From assembly GCA_030041255.1 (NCBI GenBank), contig JASHOF010000167.1, positions 1 to 47,720 on the forward strand: a DNA stretch of 47,720 nt, in the 5' to 3' direction. The position numbers and the translations under genes were made by a program. The DNA is from Acetobacteraceae bacterium (GTDB lineage: Bacteria > Pseudomonadota > Alphaproteobacteria > Acetobacterales > Acetobacteraceae). The notes under the pieces are model-generated. The model saw only the letters and a program-made list of their open reading frames with translations, ran no database searches and was not told the DNA's origin. Every line of letters starts with the position of its first letter. Within the stretch, counting starts at the first letter, position 1. Positions 35,237 to 45,702 of the stretch are shown piece after piece.

Positions 35237-36175
35237 CTATCCGCCCGCCGCTCCTTGGCTGTTCACGTAGAGCGCATAGATGGAGTGGCTGGCCGCCATG
35301 AACAGCCGGTTGCGCCAGCGGCCGCCGAAACAGAGATTGGCGCAGCGTTCCGGCAGATGGATGTGGCCGATCGGCCGCCCCGCCGGATTGAAGATGCGCA
35401 CGCCGTCGTGCGCTTCCCCCATGCCCCAGCCGGCCCAGATATTGCCATCGACGTCGCAGCGCATGCCGTCCGGCGTGCCCTCCGGCCCGGCATCGATCAG
35501 GATGCGCTTGTTCTGAAGCGCCGTCCCGTTGGCGGCGACGTCGAAGGCAAGGATATGCCGCGGCGTCGAACGCGATTCGACGACATAGAGCAGCGCCTCA
35601 TCGGGCGAGAAAGAGAGCCCGTTCGGCGCGATCACGTCGCCGGCGACCACGCTTGCCTGGCGCGTTGCCGGGTCGAACCGATAGACGTTGGTCGGCAATT
35701 CGGGCGTCGCGCGATGCCCCTCGTAATAGCCGAGGATGCCGAATTGCGGGTCGGTGAACCAGACGGAGCCATCGGATTTGACGACGACGTCGTTCGGCGA
35801 ATTGAGCGGCTTGCCCTCGAAACGATCCATCAGCACCGTGATCGCGCCATCGTGCTCGGTGCGGGTGACGCGACGGGCGTCGTGCTCGCAGGTGACCAGC
35901 CGGCCCTGCCGGTCGCGCGTATTGCCGTTGGCATTGTGTGATGGCTTGCGGAACACGCTGACCGCCCCCGTCTCCTCCTCCCATTTCATGATCCGGTTGT
36001 TCGGAAGGTCGCTCCACAGGAGAAAGCGCCCGTCGCCGAACCAGGCCGGGCCCTCCGACCAGCGGCAGCCATCGGCGAGGTGTTCGACCGAGGCCAGCGG
36101 CAGGCGATATTTCGTGAAGGATTCATCGAGAACCTCGACGGACGCATCCGGATAACGCCGGTTCAGCGTGGACAT
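35237..36175 (-). CDS. SMP-30/gluconolactonase family protein
   Basis: This 312-residue six-bladed propeller shows the metal-site motifs WSEGPAWFGDGRFLLWSD, NSPNDVVVKSDGSVWFTDP, VIAPNGLSFSPDEALLYV and GTPDGMRCDVDGNIWAG, giving the Glu, Asn and Asp ligands of this family. Members hydrolyse sugar or other lactones. GGGGAG precedes the ATG. The upstream RraA-like gene ends in TGATG overlapping this start. Confidence 0.9.
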   Translation of the reverse strand: MSTLNRRYPDASVEVLDESFTKYRLPLASVEHLADGCRWSEGPAWFGDGRFLLWSDLPNNRIMKWEEETGAVSVFRKPSHNANGNTRDRQGRLVTCEHDARRVTRTEHDGAITVLMDRFEGKPLNSPNDVVVKSDGSVWFTDPQFGILGYYEGHRATPELPTNVYRFDPATRQASVVAGDVIAPNGLSFSPDEALLYVVESRSTPRHILAFDVAANGTALQNKRILIDAGPEGTPDGMRCDVDGNIWAGWGMGEAHDGVRIFNPAGRPIGHIHLPERCANLCFGGRWRNRLFMAASHSIYALYVNSQGAAGG

Positions 36176-36870
36176 CAGTGGATCTCCCCTGCCTTTCGCA
36201 CCGCTTCCTTGAGCTTTGCCACCGTGAAGTCGGGTGCGGCGCAGACATCCATGATCACCTTTTCACGCCGCGCCACAAGCGCGATCGCCTCCGGCAGCTT
36301 TTTCACGGCCTCTGCCGGCACCACGACCGCGCCATGGGAATCGGCGTGGATCACGTCGTCATGCGCGGCCAGCATGCCGAAGATGTTCACGGGCCTGCCG
36401 AAATCCACGACATGCACATGCGCGTGGCTCGGCCCGATCCGGCCGCCGACGATCTGGAAGCCCGGCGCCAGGGCGTCGCAGTCACGGAAGGAGCCGTTGG
36501 TGACGCAACCGCGTGCGCCGAGCGCCTTATGTACGCGCGAATGGACCTCGCCCCAGAACGCGCCGTAGCCCGGTCGGTCATCGAGGTCCTGGAGCACGAT
36601 GACGGTCGGAAGGTCCGCCGCGGCCACATAATCGTACCATTCGAGGCGGCTCGCCACGGCGCCTCTCGGAGGCTCCTTGGCACGCAGCGTGCCGACGCGC
36701 GCGAGGCCCACGATCGGCGGCAGCTCGCGGTCGGCCGCTACCATCGGCTCGACGGTGAACCCGATGGCGCGCCGCTCGGGAACGACGATTTCGAGCCCAT
36801 TGCAGATGGTCGGCGTGTCCCACTGTTTCAGCCGCTCCAGATCTTCGCGCGTGAACACTCTCTCTGCCAT
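36175..36870 (-). CDS. RraA family protein (HMG/CHA aldolase-like)
   Basis: From ATG 36870 the product has 231 residues: ERLKQWDTPTICNGLEIV, VVAADLPTVIVLQDLDDRPGYGAFWGEVH-type core, GARGCVTNGSFRDCDAL with the conserved Arg-Asp, and HDDVIHADSHGAVVVPAEAV. RraA-fold enzymes of this type are metal-dependent aldolases on 4-hydroxy-2-oxo acids; others bind RNase E. Coupling to a lactonase favours the catabolic role. Confidence 0.85.
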   Translation of the reverse strand: MAERVFTREDLERLKQWDTPTICNGLEIVVPERRAIGFTVEPMVAADRELPPIVGLARVGTLRAKEPPRGAVASRLEWYDYVAAADLPTVIVLQDLDDRPGYGAFWGEVHSRVHKALGARGCVTNGSFRDCDALAPGFQIVGGRIGPSHAHVHVVDFGRPVNIFGMLAAHDDVIHADSHGAVVVPAEAVKKLPEAIALVARREKVIMDVCAAPDFTVAKLKEAVRKAGEIH

Positions 36871-36945
36871 GGCGTTTCCTTCGAACTTCGCCGCGGCTAA
36901 CATTACAGGCAGGGGCCGTTCGGGCAATCAGGGGAGGGGATGACG

Positions 36946-37725
36946 ATGGACACGCAGGCGGTACAAGCTGGCCGGACGATCGCGCGCGGCGGAAGGTCCG
37001 TGTTCGGCGCGTCCCTTGGCGTGTTGATGCTGGAAACACGTTTTGCCCGCATTCCCGGCGATATCGGGAATGCCGAGACCTGGCCATTTCCGGTGCTTTA
37101 TCGCGTGGTCAAGGGTGCCAGCCCTGAACGGGTGGTACTGCGTGCGGCCGAAGGCCTCCTGCCTCTTTTCCTCGAGGCGGCGGAAGAACTGGTTCGGCTC
37201 GGTGCCGGCGCGATCACGACAAGCTGCGGCTTTCTCTCACTCTTCCAGCGCGAAATCGCCGCCCATGTCGGCGTGCCAGTGGCCACCAGCTCCCTGATGC
37301 AGATTCCCTCCGTCCAGGCGACGCTACCACCTGGCCGGCGCGTCGGCGTGGTCACGGTTTCCGCTGCCTCGCTCACGCCGGCGCATTTCCGTGCCGTCGG
37401 CGCACCCGAGGATACGCCGTTCGCGGGGACAGAGAACGGCGTCGAGTTTTTTCGCGTTCTGATCACAGGCGAGAAGGTCGATCTCGACGTGGCCCGCGCC
37501 GCGCACGACGTGCTGGAGGCCGGGCGTGATCTCGTGCGGCGCCATCCGGAGGTTGGCGCGATCGTGCTCGAATGCACCAACATGCCGCCCTATGCCGCGG
37601 CACTGGCCGAGGCGGTCGGGCTGCCGGTGTATGACATCACTACGCTGGTGCGCTGGCTTTGCGCAGGACTGCAGCCGACTTCCTACCCCCCTCCCTCGGG
37701 CTGCACGATGCTTGCCGGAACCTGA
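36946..37725 (+). CDS. Aspartate/glutamate (hydantoin-type) racemase family protein
   Basis: The protein is about 259 residues from ATG 36946, which sits 8 bases after GGAGG; ATG 36940 is an alternative. The two catalytic cysteines are in AITTSCGFLSLFQ and IVLECTNMPPYA. ASLGVLMLETRFARIPGDIG and RRVGVVTVSAASL complete the two-lobe fold. Substrate could be an amino acid, hydantoin or maleate-like acid. It is divergent from the RraA/SMP-30 pair. Its last 43 bases overlap the convergent diguanylate cyclase gene. Confidence 0.85.
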   Translation: MDTQAVQAGRTIARGGRSVFGASLGVLMLETRFARIPGDIGNAETWPFPVLYRVVKGASPERVVLRAAEGLLPLFLEAAEELVRLGAGAITTSCGFLSLFQREIAAHVGVPVATSSLMQIPSVQATLPPGRRVGVVTVSAASLTPAHFRAVGAPEDTPFAGTENGVEFFRVLITGEKVDLDVARAAHDVLEAGRDLVRRHPEVGAIVLECTNMPPYAAALAEAVGLPVYDITTLVRWLCAGLQPTSYPPPSGCTMLAGT

Positions 37726-38948
37726 GCCGGGACGGACGAGGGCTCAGCACCATGATGCGCCAGGGGCGCCCCACTCGCGCGTTCCGGTGAGGGCGCGACG
37801 CGATTTCGGCCCGCGGACTTGGCCTGATAGAGTGCCTTGTCGGCGCGGCGGAGCAGGTCGTCGACGCTGTGCTCGTCCGCTCGCAGGGCGGCAACCCCGA
37901 CACTGACAGTGACCGGCGGCAGGTTGCCGCCGCGATTCTCGGCGACGGCGCGGCGCAGCTTTTCGGCTACCGTCGTCGCTCCCTCGAGATCGGTGTCGGG
38001 AAGCAGGATGGCGAATTCTTCGCCGCCGGTCCGGCCGATCAGATCGCTCTGACGCAACAGGCCGGTGGAGATCTCAGCGAACCGGCGCAACACGGCGTCG
38101 CCGGCGGCATGGCCATGCGCATCATTGATCTCCTTGAAATGATCGAGATCGAGGAGGATCGCCGCGATCTGTTTCCCGGAACGTCGCGCCAGCCTGAGAT
38201 CGCGCTCGGCTATCTCCATGAAGTGTCGCCGGCTGGAAAGCCCGGTCAGATCGTCGCTGGTCGCAAGCCTGTAGAGGTGGGCAGCGTAATGCCGGGTCTG
38301 GACCACCAGCGGGCGGAAGATGAACATCGCCTGGAGCACCAGCGCGACCAGCAGCATGGCCAGCACAACCTGCTGGGCAATGCGGAGTCGCTCGACATGC
38401 TGGTGGGTCTTGTGTTCGAAATTCGCGAGCGAGGCGATGAGTCGCGGCTGCAGCCTGTCGCGGGCGTTGGACTCGAGCCAGCGATAGGCGTGATTTGAGC
38501 CGTGCGCGGCCGGATCGGCGAAGCGCCGCGCAGTGCTGATGAAGGCTCGCAGGGCATCGTCGAGCGGGTCCGGTCCGCGGAAAAAGAACTGCTGCCCCGC
38601 CGGCGACAGGGTGCGGCCGAACAGAGGATCACGGCGTGTCGCCAGGGTATCCTCGGTGGTTTGCATGTCGCTGAGGGCTGCCAGCAGGGGCGCCCGCGCG
38701 GTCACGGTGCCAGCCTTGAGATCGGTCGCGAGCAACCCGATCCGCTTCGAGAGCATGATCTGATGGCCGACCACGCCGATGATCCTGGCCGCATCGAGCT
38801 GGTCGACGATGACCGTGTCGAGCAGGTAGTAGGCGGCGCATGCCAGGAACGCGATCAAGGTCAGCGCCGTCAGGTACGCCGCTGTCACGTGCTTCGGGAT
38901 CGCGCTCTTGGCGCTTGATGGCGCCTCTGGAGGGTCGGGTTGCGGCAC
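37683..38948 (-). CDS. Membrane diguanylate cyclase (GGDEF)
   Basis: This 421-residue protein has a transmembrane helix near residues 20-48 (VTAAYLTALTLIAFLACAAYYLL), a periplasmic PilJ/type IV pili methyl-accepting-like helical region (VGHQIMLSKRIGLLATDL), a second helix (QQVVLAMLLVALVLQAMFIF) and a GGDEF domain. The active loop is GGEEF in RTGGEEFAILLPD, with an RxxD inhibitory site (RQSD) five residues before it. It should make c-di-GMP in response to an envelope signal. Confidence 0.92.
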   Translation of the reverse strand: MPQPDPPEAPSSAKSAIPKHVTAAYLTALTLIAFLACAAYYLLDTVIVDQLDAARIIGVVGHQIMLSKRIGLLATDLKAGTVTARAPLLAALSDMQTTEDTLATRRDPLFGRTLSPAGQQFFFRGPDPLDDALRAFISTARRFADPAAHGSNHAYRWLESNARDRLQPRLIASLANFEHKTHQHVERLRIAQQVVLAMLLVALVLQAMFIFRPLVVQTRHYAAHLYRLATSDDLTGLSSRRHFMEIAERDLRLARRSGKQIAAILLDLDHFKEINDAHGHAAGDAVLRRFAEISTGLLRQSDLIGRTGGEEFAILLPDTDLEGATTVAEKLRRAVAENRGGNLPPVTVSVGVAALRADEHSVDDLLRRADKALYQAKSAGRNRVAPSPERASGAPLAHHGAEPSSVPAQVPASIVQPEGGG

Positions 38949-39103
38949 GGGCGGGGTTCCGGGCGCGGCGGCCGGCCGGCACCCTTAACGATACTATATC
39001 GCCGGCATCATGTTCCGGGAAGTCAGTTCCGGGGCCGGCGTGGGTGGGTTTGTGGAAGGGGCGCCGGGCCGGCGCTGCCGCGCCGCCGGATGGCACGCGT
39101 TCT

Positions 39104-40531
<1,428 letters not shown>

Positions 40532-40721
40532 CGCTCCGACCCCTCTCGACGGGTCACCGCCCGTCGACCGCTTCTTCGATCCGAGAAGATTGCGTCCGCG
40601 TTCTCAGCCCCGCAACAGCGCCCGCCAAGCCGGGTACGAAGGGGCCCGGCTCGTTGCCGTGACATTCGAAGAAACGGGAGCGGGTCCTCGCGTTGGCCGA
40701 CGGAGCCGCGCGGGATAGAAG

Positions 40722-41060
40722 CTAGATCGCTTCCTTGAGTTCCTTGGCGGGCCGGAAGGCGATCTTCCTGCTGGCCTTGATCTTGATGGGCTCGCCGGTC
40801 GCGGGGTTGCGCCCCATGCGGGCGGCGCGGTGGCGAACCTGCAATATGCCGAGGCCGGCCAAGCGCAGACGGGCGCCTTTCTTGAGATGGCGGGTGGTGA
40901 CCGTGACGAGGTCGGCCAGGATCGCCTCGGCGTCCTTTTTCGCGAGATCGTGCTTCTCCGCCAGCTCGGCGGCCATCTGTTTCATGGTCACGGTGACCGG
41001 CGCGGCAGTCTTGCCCGGCTTCTTGGCGGCGGCCGGAGCTGGCGGGGCGGCTTTCGGCAT
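40722..41060 (-). CDS. HU family DNA-binding protein
   Basis: From ATG 41060 (GGGAGAG upstream) the product has 112 residues. A roughly 25-residue Ala/Pro/Lys-rich N-terminal tail precedes the HU fold (MKQMAAELAEKHDLAKKDAEAIL; GARLRLAGLGILQVRHRAAR). The DNA-binding arm RMGRNPATGEPIKIKASRKIAF and end FRPAKELKEAI are typical. The tail resembles those of some alphaproteobacterial HU-like proteins. Confidence 0.92.
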   Translation of the reverse strand: MPKAAPPAPAAAKKPGKTAAPVTVTMKQMAAELAEKHDLAKKDAEAILADLVTVTTRHLKKGARLRLAGLGILQVRHRAARMGRNPATGEPIKIKASRKIAFRPAKELKEAI

Positions 41061-41215
41061 GGTTCTCTCCCTGGTCGATGGTGAAGGTGACGCTATCATG
41101 AAAATCAGCGGTGCCGTATCGATTCGTGGCACCGGATCGTGCCTGAATGCAAAGTTTTTTGCTACTGCCGGGCTTTTTGCGGCCGGCCCGGCGGATCGGG
41201 GAGGCGGAAGCGGGG

Positions 41216-43033
41216 TCAAGCCGCCCGGCCGGCTCGCTTGCGCGCATGCGGGTCGAGTTCGCGCTTCCTGAGACGAATCGCGCCCGGCGTCACCTCCACC
41301 AGTTCGTCGTCGCCGATGTAGGCGATCGCCTGCTCGAGCGAGAGCCGCCGCGGCGGGGTGAGCAGCAGCGCCTCGTCCTTGCCGGCGGCGCGGATATTGG
41401 TGAGCTTCTTTTCGCGTAGCGGATTGACCTCGAGATCGTTCTCACGGCTGTGCTCGCCGACGATCATGCCAGGATAGACACGCTCGCCCGGCCCGATGAA
41501 GAGGCTGCCGCGGTCCTGGAGGGAAAACAGCGCATACTGCACTGCAGCACCTTCCGCGGTCGCGATCAAGGTGCCGTTGATGCGCCCCGGTATCGGCCCC
41601 TTCCAGGGCCCGTAGCCGGCGAAGCTCCGGTTCATGACGCCGCTGCCGCGGGTATCGGTGAGGAACGTGCCGTGATAGCCGATCAGGCCGCGGCTCGGGA
41701 TTCGGAAGACCAGCCGAAGGCGGCCGCCGGGCAGGGGGCGCATCTCGGCAAGCTCGCCGCGGCGGCGGGAGAGTTTTTCGACCACTGCACCCGCATAAGG
41801 CTCGTCCACGTCGGCCAGCACCTCTTCCATCGGCTCTTCCAGCGCGCCCGTCTCCGGGTTGTGCCGGGTCAGCACGCGCGGGCGGCCGATCGTCAGCTCG
41901 AAGCCCTCCCGGCGCATGGTCTCGATCAGCACGCCAAGCTGCAATTCGCCCCGGCCGGCGACCTCGAAGGCTTCCGTCTCTTCCGAGTCGCGCACGCGGA
42001 TCGCGATGTTGCCTTCGGCCTCCCGGAAGAGGCGTTCGCGGATCTGCCGCGAGGTGACCTTTCTGCCCTCGCGTCCGCTGAGAGGGCCGTCATTGATGCG
42101 GAAGGTCATCGCCAGGGTCGGTGGATCGACCGGAATGGCCGGCAGCGCCGTCGCGCGCTCGACAGCCGCAATGGTGTCCGCCACTGTCGCCTCGGCGAGG
42201 CCGGCCAGCGCGATGATGTCCCCGGCCTCGGCCTCCTCCACCGGGATGCGCTCGAGGCCGCGGAAGGAAAGGAGGCGGGTCAGCCGGCCCTCTTCGACCG
42301 GCTGGTCCGAACCCGGCCGCAGCACTTTGAGGGCCATGTTCCGCCGCGCCCGGCCGGCCTCGATCCGGCCGGTGAGGACGCGGCCGAGGAAGGGGTCGTA
42401 TTCGAGGATGCTCGCCAGCATGGCGAACGGTTCCCCGGCCCGCCGCGCGGGTGGCGGCACGTGGGCGACGATCAACGAAAAAAGTGCCGAAAGATCGCGC
42501 CGTGGCCCGTCCGCACTGCGATCGGCCCAGCCCTGTCGGCCGGAAGCGTAGAGGAGGGGAAAATCGAGCTGCGATTCGCTCGCGCCGAGCGCGGCAAAGA
42601 GGTCGAAGACCTCGTTTGCGACCGCCTCGGCGCGCTGGTCGGGGCGATCGAGCTTGTTCAGAACCACGATCGGGCGAAGCGCACGGGCCAGCGCCTTGCC
42701 GAGCACGAACTTGGTCTGCGGCAGCACGCCCTCCGCGGCATCCACCAGCAGCAACGCACCATCGACCATGCCGAGAATGCGTTCGACCTCGGCGCCGAAA
42801 TCCGCGTGGCCCGGGGTGTCGACGATGTTGATCCGGGTGCCCTGCCAGGACAGTGCGGTGCATTTCGCAAGGATCGTGATGCCGCGCTCGCGCTCGAGCT
42901 CGCCGGAATCCAGCGCCCGTTCCGGCAGAGCCTGGTTGGGGCGGAAGGTCCCGGATTGGCGCAGGAACTGGTCGACAAGGGTCGTTTTGCCATGATCGAC
43001 ATGGGCGATGATGGCGATGTTGCGGAGATCCAT
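41216..43033 (-). CDS. typA: Ribosome-associated GTPase TypA/BipA
   Basis: This 605-residue translational GTPase has G1 AHVDHGKTT, G2 in ERERGITIL, G3 DTPGHADFG and G4 NKLD. The C-terminal BipA part includes LSRRRGELAEMRPLPGG, FRIPSRGLIGYHGTFLTDT and GPGERVYPGMIVGEHSRENDL in order. It assists 50S assembly and stress growth. It is followed 12 bases upstream on the same strand by the PfkB kinase gene, so the two are likely co-transcribed. Confidence 0.95.
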   Translation of the reverse strand: MDLRNIAIIAHVDHGKTTLVDQFLRQSGTFRPNQALPERALDSGELERERGITILAKCTALSWQGTRINIVDTPGHADFGAEVERILGMVDGALLLVDAAEGVLPQTKFVLGKALARALRPIVVLNKLDRPDQRAEAVANEVFDLFAALGASESQLDFPLLYASGRQGWADRSADGPRRDLSALFSLIVAHVPPPARRAGEPFAMLASILEYDPFLGRVLTGRIEAGRARRNMALKVLRPGSDQPVEEGRLTRLLSFRGLERIPVEEAEAGDIIALAGLAEATVADTIAAVERATALPAIPVDPPTLAMTFRINDGPLSGREGRKVTSRQIRERLFREAEGNIAIRVRDSEETEAFEVAGRGELQLGVLIETMRREGFELTIGRPRVLTRHNPETGALEEPMEEVLADVDEPYAGAVVEKLSRRRGELAEMRPLPGGRLRLVFRIPSRGLIGYHGTFLTDTRGSGVMNRSFAGYGPWKGPIPGRINGTLIATAEGAAVQYALFSLQDRGSLFIGPGERVYPGMIVGEHSRENDLEVNPLREKKLTNIRAAGKDEALLLTPPRRLSLEQAIAYIGDDELVEVTPGAIRLRKRELDPHARKRAGRAA

Positions 43034-43045
43034 GGGCAGGGCAAT

Positions 43046-44035
43046 TCAGCCAAGCAAGACAGCGGCACGGGCGCCGAGGCCCGCGCCGGGCCTTGCCCCG
43101 AGATGTGCAATCGCCTCCGCCGCCGCAAGGCTGCCGAGCCGGCCCGCGAGCGCGAGATCGCGCCCTCCCATGTAGGCGTGCAGGAAGCCGGCCGCATAGG
43201 CGTCGCCGGCGCCGGTGCTGTCCACCAGGCGCGTCGGGCAGGCGGCGATCGGGATCGTCTCTCCGCCGGAGATGAGAATGCTCCCGGCCTCGCTCCGCGT
43301 CAGCGCGGCGAGCGGAACCTCCGCCCGGGCGCGCTCTGCCGCGGCCTCGAATTCATTCTCTTCGTAAAGGCTGCAAATCTCCGCCTCGTTGGCGAACAGG
43401 AGATCGACCGAGTCGCGGACGAAGGCGCGGAAGAGTGCACGGTGCCGATCAACGCAGAGGGGATCCGAGAGCGAGAGCGCAATCTTGCGCCCGGCTTGCC
43501 GGGCAAGCCTGGCGGCGCGGCGGAAGGCGGCCTGGGCGGCCGGCGGATCGAACAGGTAGCCCTCCAGGTAGATGATGCCCGATTCGCCGATCAGGGTCGC
43601 ATCGATATCTTCCGGCGCGAATTCGACCGAGGCGCCGAGAAAAGTGCTCATCGTGCGCTGGCCGTCAGGGGTGACCGCGACGATACAGGTGGCGGTCGGG
43701 GTGCCGTTCGTGAGCGGCGGGGTCGGGAAGTGGACGCCCGTTGACAGGATGTCGTCCCGGAAGCGCCGCCCGAGTCGGTCTTCGGCCACCTTGCCGAGGA
43801 AGGCGACCCGGCTGCCGAGAGCGGCTGCGGTCGCACACGTGTTGGCGACCGACCCGCCGCTCGTTTCGCGCGGGTTGGGCAACGCGCCGGCGAGGTGCTC
43901 GGCGGTCGCGGCATCGCAGAGCCGCATCGCGCCCTTGTGTATATCGTGCCGTGAAAGAAACGACTCCGGCACCTCCGCGAGCTGATCGACGATCGCGTTG
44001 CCGATGCCGAGGATGTCGAAGCGAAGTGCGGTCAT
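43046..44035 (-). CDS. PfkB family carbohydrate/adenosine kinase
   Basis: From ATG 44035 the protein has 329 residues: FDILGIGNAIVDQLAEV, TSGGSVANTCATAAALGSRV, FLGKVAEDRLGRRFRDDI and the catalytic DSTGAGDAYAAGFLHAYM with Asp as base. These features match the adenosine kinase-like branch found widely in alphaproteobacteria, where the substrate is often adenosine or another nucleoside. I leave the symbol open. Confidence 0.88.
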   Translation of the reverse strand: MTALRFDILGIGNAIVDQLAEVPESFLSRHDIHKGAMRLCDAATAEHLAGALPNPRETSGGSVANTCATAAALGSRVAFLGKVAEDRLGRRFRDDILSTGVHFPTPPLTNGTPTATCIVAVTPDGQRTMSTFLGASVEFAPEDIDATLIGESGIIYLEGYLFDPPAAQAAFRRAARLARQAGRKIALSLSDPLCVDRHRALFRAFVRDSVDLLFANEAEICSLYEENEFEAAAERARAEVPLAALTRSEAGSILISGGETIPIAACPTRLVDSTGAGDAYAAGFLHAYMGGRDLALAGRLGSLAAAEAIAHLGARPGAGLGARAAVLLG

Positions 44036-44109
44036 GGCAGAGATTGGCAAGGGTTTCCAGGTGCGAAGGGTGGCGGCGATGGAGCAGGCGTGCCGCCGCT
44101 TAGCGGATC

Positions 44110-44205
44110 GTGCCGGCCTGGAATCGCGGAGCGATTCCAGGCCGGCACATGAATCCGCTCGGCCAGCAAGGTAGAGAGCGCGTTCAGTCAGACTGAACAT
44201 GCTCT
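44110..44205. repeat. Dispersed palindromic repeat, copy B
   Basis: A perfect 18-base stem (44110-44127 with 44131-44148, loop GGA) contains the core CTGGAATCGC / GCGATTCCAG. It is followed by ACATGAATCCGC, TCGGCCAGCAAGG and AGAGCGCGTTCA. A second hairpin, GTTCAGTC-A-GACTGAAC (44182-44198), extends outward to AGAGC / GCTCT with two mismatches. The same elements appear at 21414-21482. It occupies the 305-base divergent gap (44036-44340) between the PfkB kinase and bactofilin genes; I see no other feature in that gap. Confidence 0.8.
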
Positions 44206-44340
44206 AGCATCGCGCAGGAGGCGATGAAAGCGCTCGCCGCCCGTCATTCTTTCCGGGGGAAAACTTCTCGCGGCGGGTTGTTCCGGGACACGCGGCTGTG
44301 ATAGGCCGGCGCGCATCCCCCTGCATCGATGAGGGACGCC

Positions 44341-45003
44341 ATGTCCGTGTTCAAGCGCCGCCGGCCAGACGAAGACGCGCCGCCGTCCGGATCGGCACCA
44401 GGTACCGCAACTCAGGTGCGTGACTCGCCGGCGCCCGAGGCTACCCCGGCCGACAGCGGCCTCGGTGTGCCGCCTTTCCGACCCGCATCACTCAAGGAGG
44501 CTCCGACCATGGGCAGAACGCCGTTTGCTTCCTCTCCCGCCCCCGGCGGAGCGCCGCAACCCCGCCCGATCGGGCTTGGCCGTGGGCCGGCACGCGATGC
44601 GGCGGAGAGGCGCACGCTGGTCGTCGGGCACGGGATCAGCGTGCAGGGAACCGTGCAGGACGCGGAACGCCTGGTGGTCGAGGGCACGGTCGAGGCGACC
44701 ATGATCCACGCAACCGAGCTTTCGATTGCCCCCGGTGGCGTATTCAAGGGCGAAGTCGAAGTGGAGGAAGCCGAGATCGCCGGCACCATAGACGGCACGC
44801 TCACCGCCCGTGGCAGCATGGTGGTGCGCGCCAGCGGCAGGGTGCTCGGCACCGCCCGTTGCCGTCGCCTGCAGGTCGAGGATGGCGGGCATATCACCGG
44901 CCGGATGGAAATGTTGACCGAGCAAGGCGGCGAGGTAAGGGCGGGCCCGCGCGAGGTCCCGCGCACCGAGGTCGGCAAGGCGGCAGCCGAGCCCGCCGCC
45001 TAG
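44341..45003 (+). CDS. Bactofilin family cytoskeletal protein
   Basis: From ATG 44341 (GAGGGA upstream; ATG 44329 is weaker) the product has 220 residues. A disordered Pro/Arg-rich N-terminal part of about 85 residues precedes a bactofilin beta-helix: LVVGHGISVQGTVQDAERLV, EGTVEATMIHATELSIAPGG, KGEVEVEEAEIAGTIDGTL and SGRVLGTARCRRLQVEDGGH. Bactofilins polymerise at membranes without nucleotides and organise shape or stalk formation. Confidence 0.9.
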   Translation: MSVFKRRRPDEDAPPSGSAPGTATQVRDSPAPEATPADSGLGVPPFRPASLKEAPTMGRTPFASSPAPGGAPQPRPIGLGRGPARDAAERRTLVVGHGISVQGTVQDAERLVVEGTVEATMIHATELSIAPGGVFKGEVEVEEAEIAGTIDGTLTARGSMVVRASGRVLGTARCRRLQVEDGGHITGRMEMLTEQGGEVRAGPREVPRTEVGKAAAEPAA

Positions 45004-45084
45004 GCATCTCGGCGCCGAGCGGCGGGCCACGTTGCGACCTGCGGCCGGACGCGCGGGCTTGCAGCGCACAGTGGCGGACGCTCC

Positions 45085-45510
45085 ATGTCGCTGAGCTTTC
45101 CCGGTGAAGCCGGGGGGCCACGGAACCGGGGTTGCGCCGCAGGATGGAGCCTGCTGGCGGCGGCTGTGGTTGCCGGATGCACAGCGCCGGCAGGTGCCCC
45201 GTCCACACTGCCTGCCCCTCCGGGTGGTGGCGCGGCAGGTCTGGTCGGTGAGAGTTCGGCGGCCTTGCGGGCGCAATTCGGTCCGCCCTTGCTGCTCCGC
45301 CGCGACGGCCCGGCCGAGGTATGGCTGTACCGATCCGCGAGCTGCACGGTTGATCTCATTCTCTATCCTGATCCGGGAACCGGATTGCAGCGCGTCTCGG
45401 TTGCGGATGTCCTGCCGGCGGGCGCGCCGAGCTCGACAGGTGAATGCCTGGCCGGCCTGGGCGGCGTCCCGGGCCGCTCCACTGGACAGATTGCCGCCGG
45501 CGGACCCTGA
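45085..45510 (+). CDS. Putative lipoprotein
   Basis: This 141-residue protein has a signal sequence with a lipobox-like AAVVAGC at about residues 26-32. The mature region has a short BamE/SmpA-like pattern (LVGESSAALRAQFGPPLLLR; AEVWLYRSASCTVDLILYPD) in which an Ala-rich turn is followed by a strand with Cys. A second Cys in STGECLAGL could pair with it. Function is unknown. It follows the bactofilin gene by 81 bases. Confidence 0.7.
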   Translation: MSLSFPGEAGGPRNRGCAAGWSLLAAAVVAGCTAPAGAPSTLPAPPGGGAAGLVGESSAALRAQFGPPLLLRRDGPAEVWLYRSASCTVDLILYPDPGTGLQRVSVADVLPAGAPSSTGECLAGLGGVPGRSTGQIAAGGP

Positions 45511-45702
45511 TTTCCGGGAACCCCGGGACTCCGCTTCCGGCCCCTGATATAGGAGCACCCCGGGGTCCGACCCGCGGCCCAGAGTGACCGCCAGGGGTGA
45601 TTGCCAGGGCAGGCGCTGCTGGCCGGGCGAATCGGACGACCAGGGCAGAGAGTTGTGGCGGTCTTCCAGGAAAGCTGGCGGTCCGAACCGCGAGGAGTGC
45701 CA

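Noticed and set aside
41450-43744. Plus-strand open frame of 764 codons
   Set aside because: Shadow of typA and the PfkB kinase gene; no recognisable motif.
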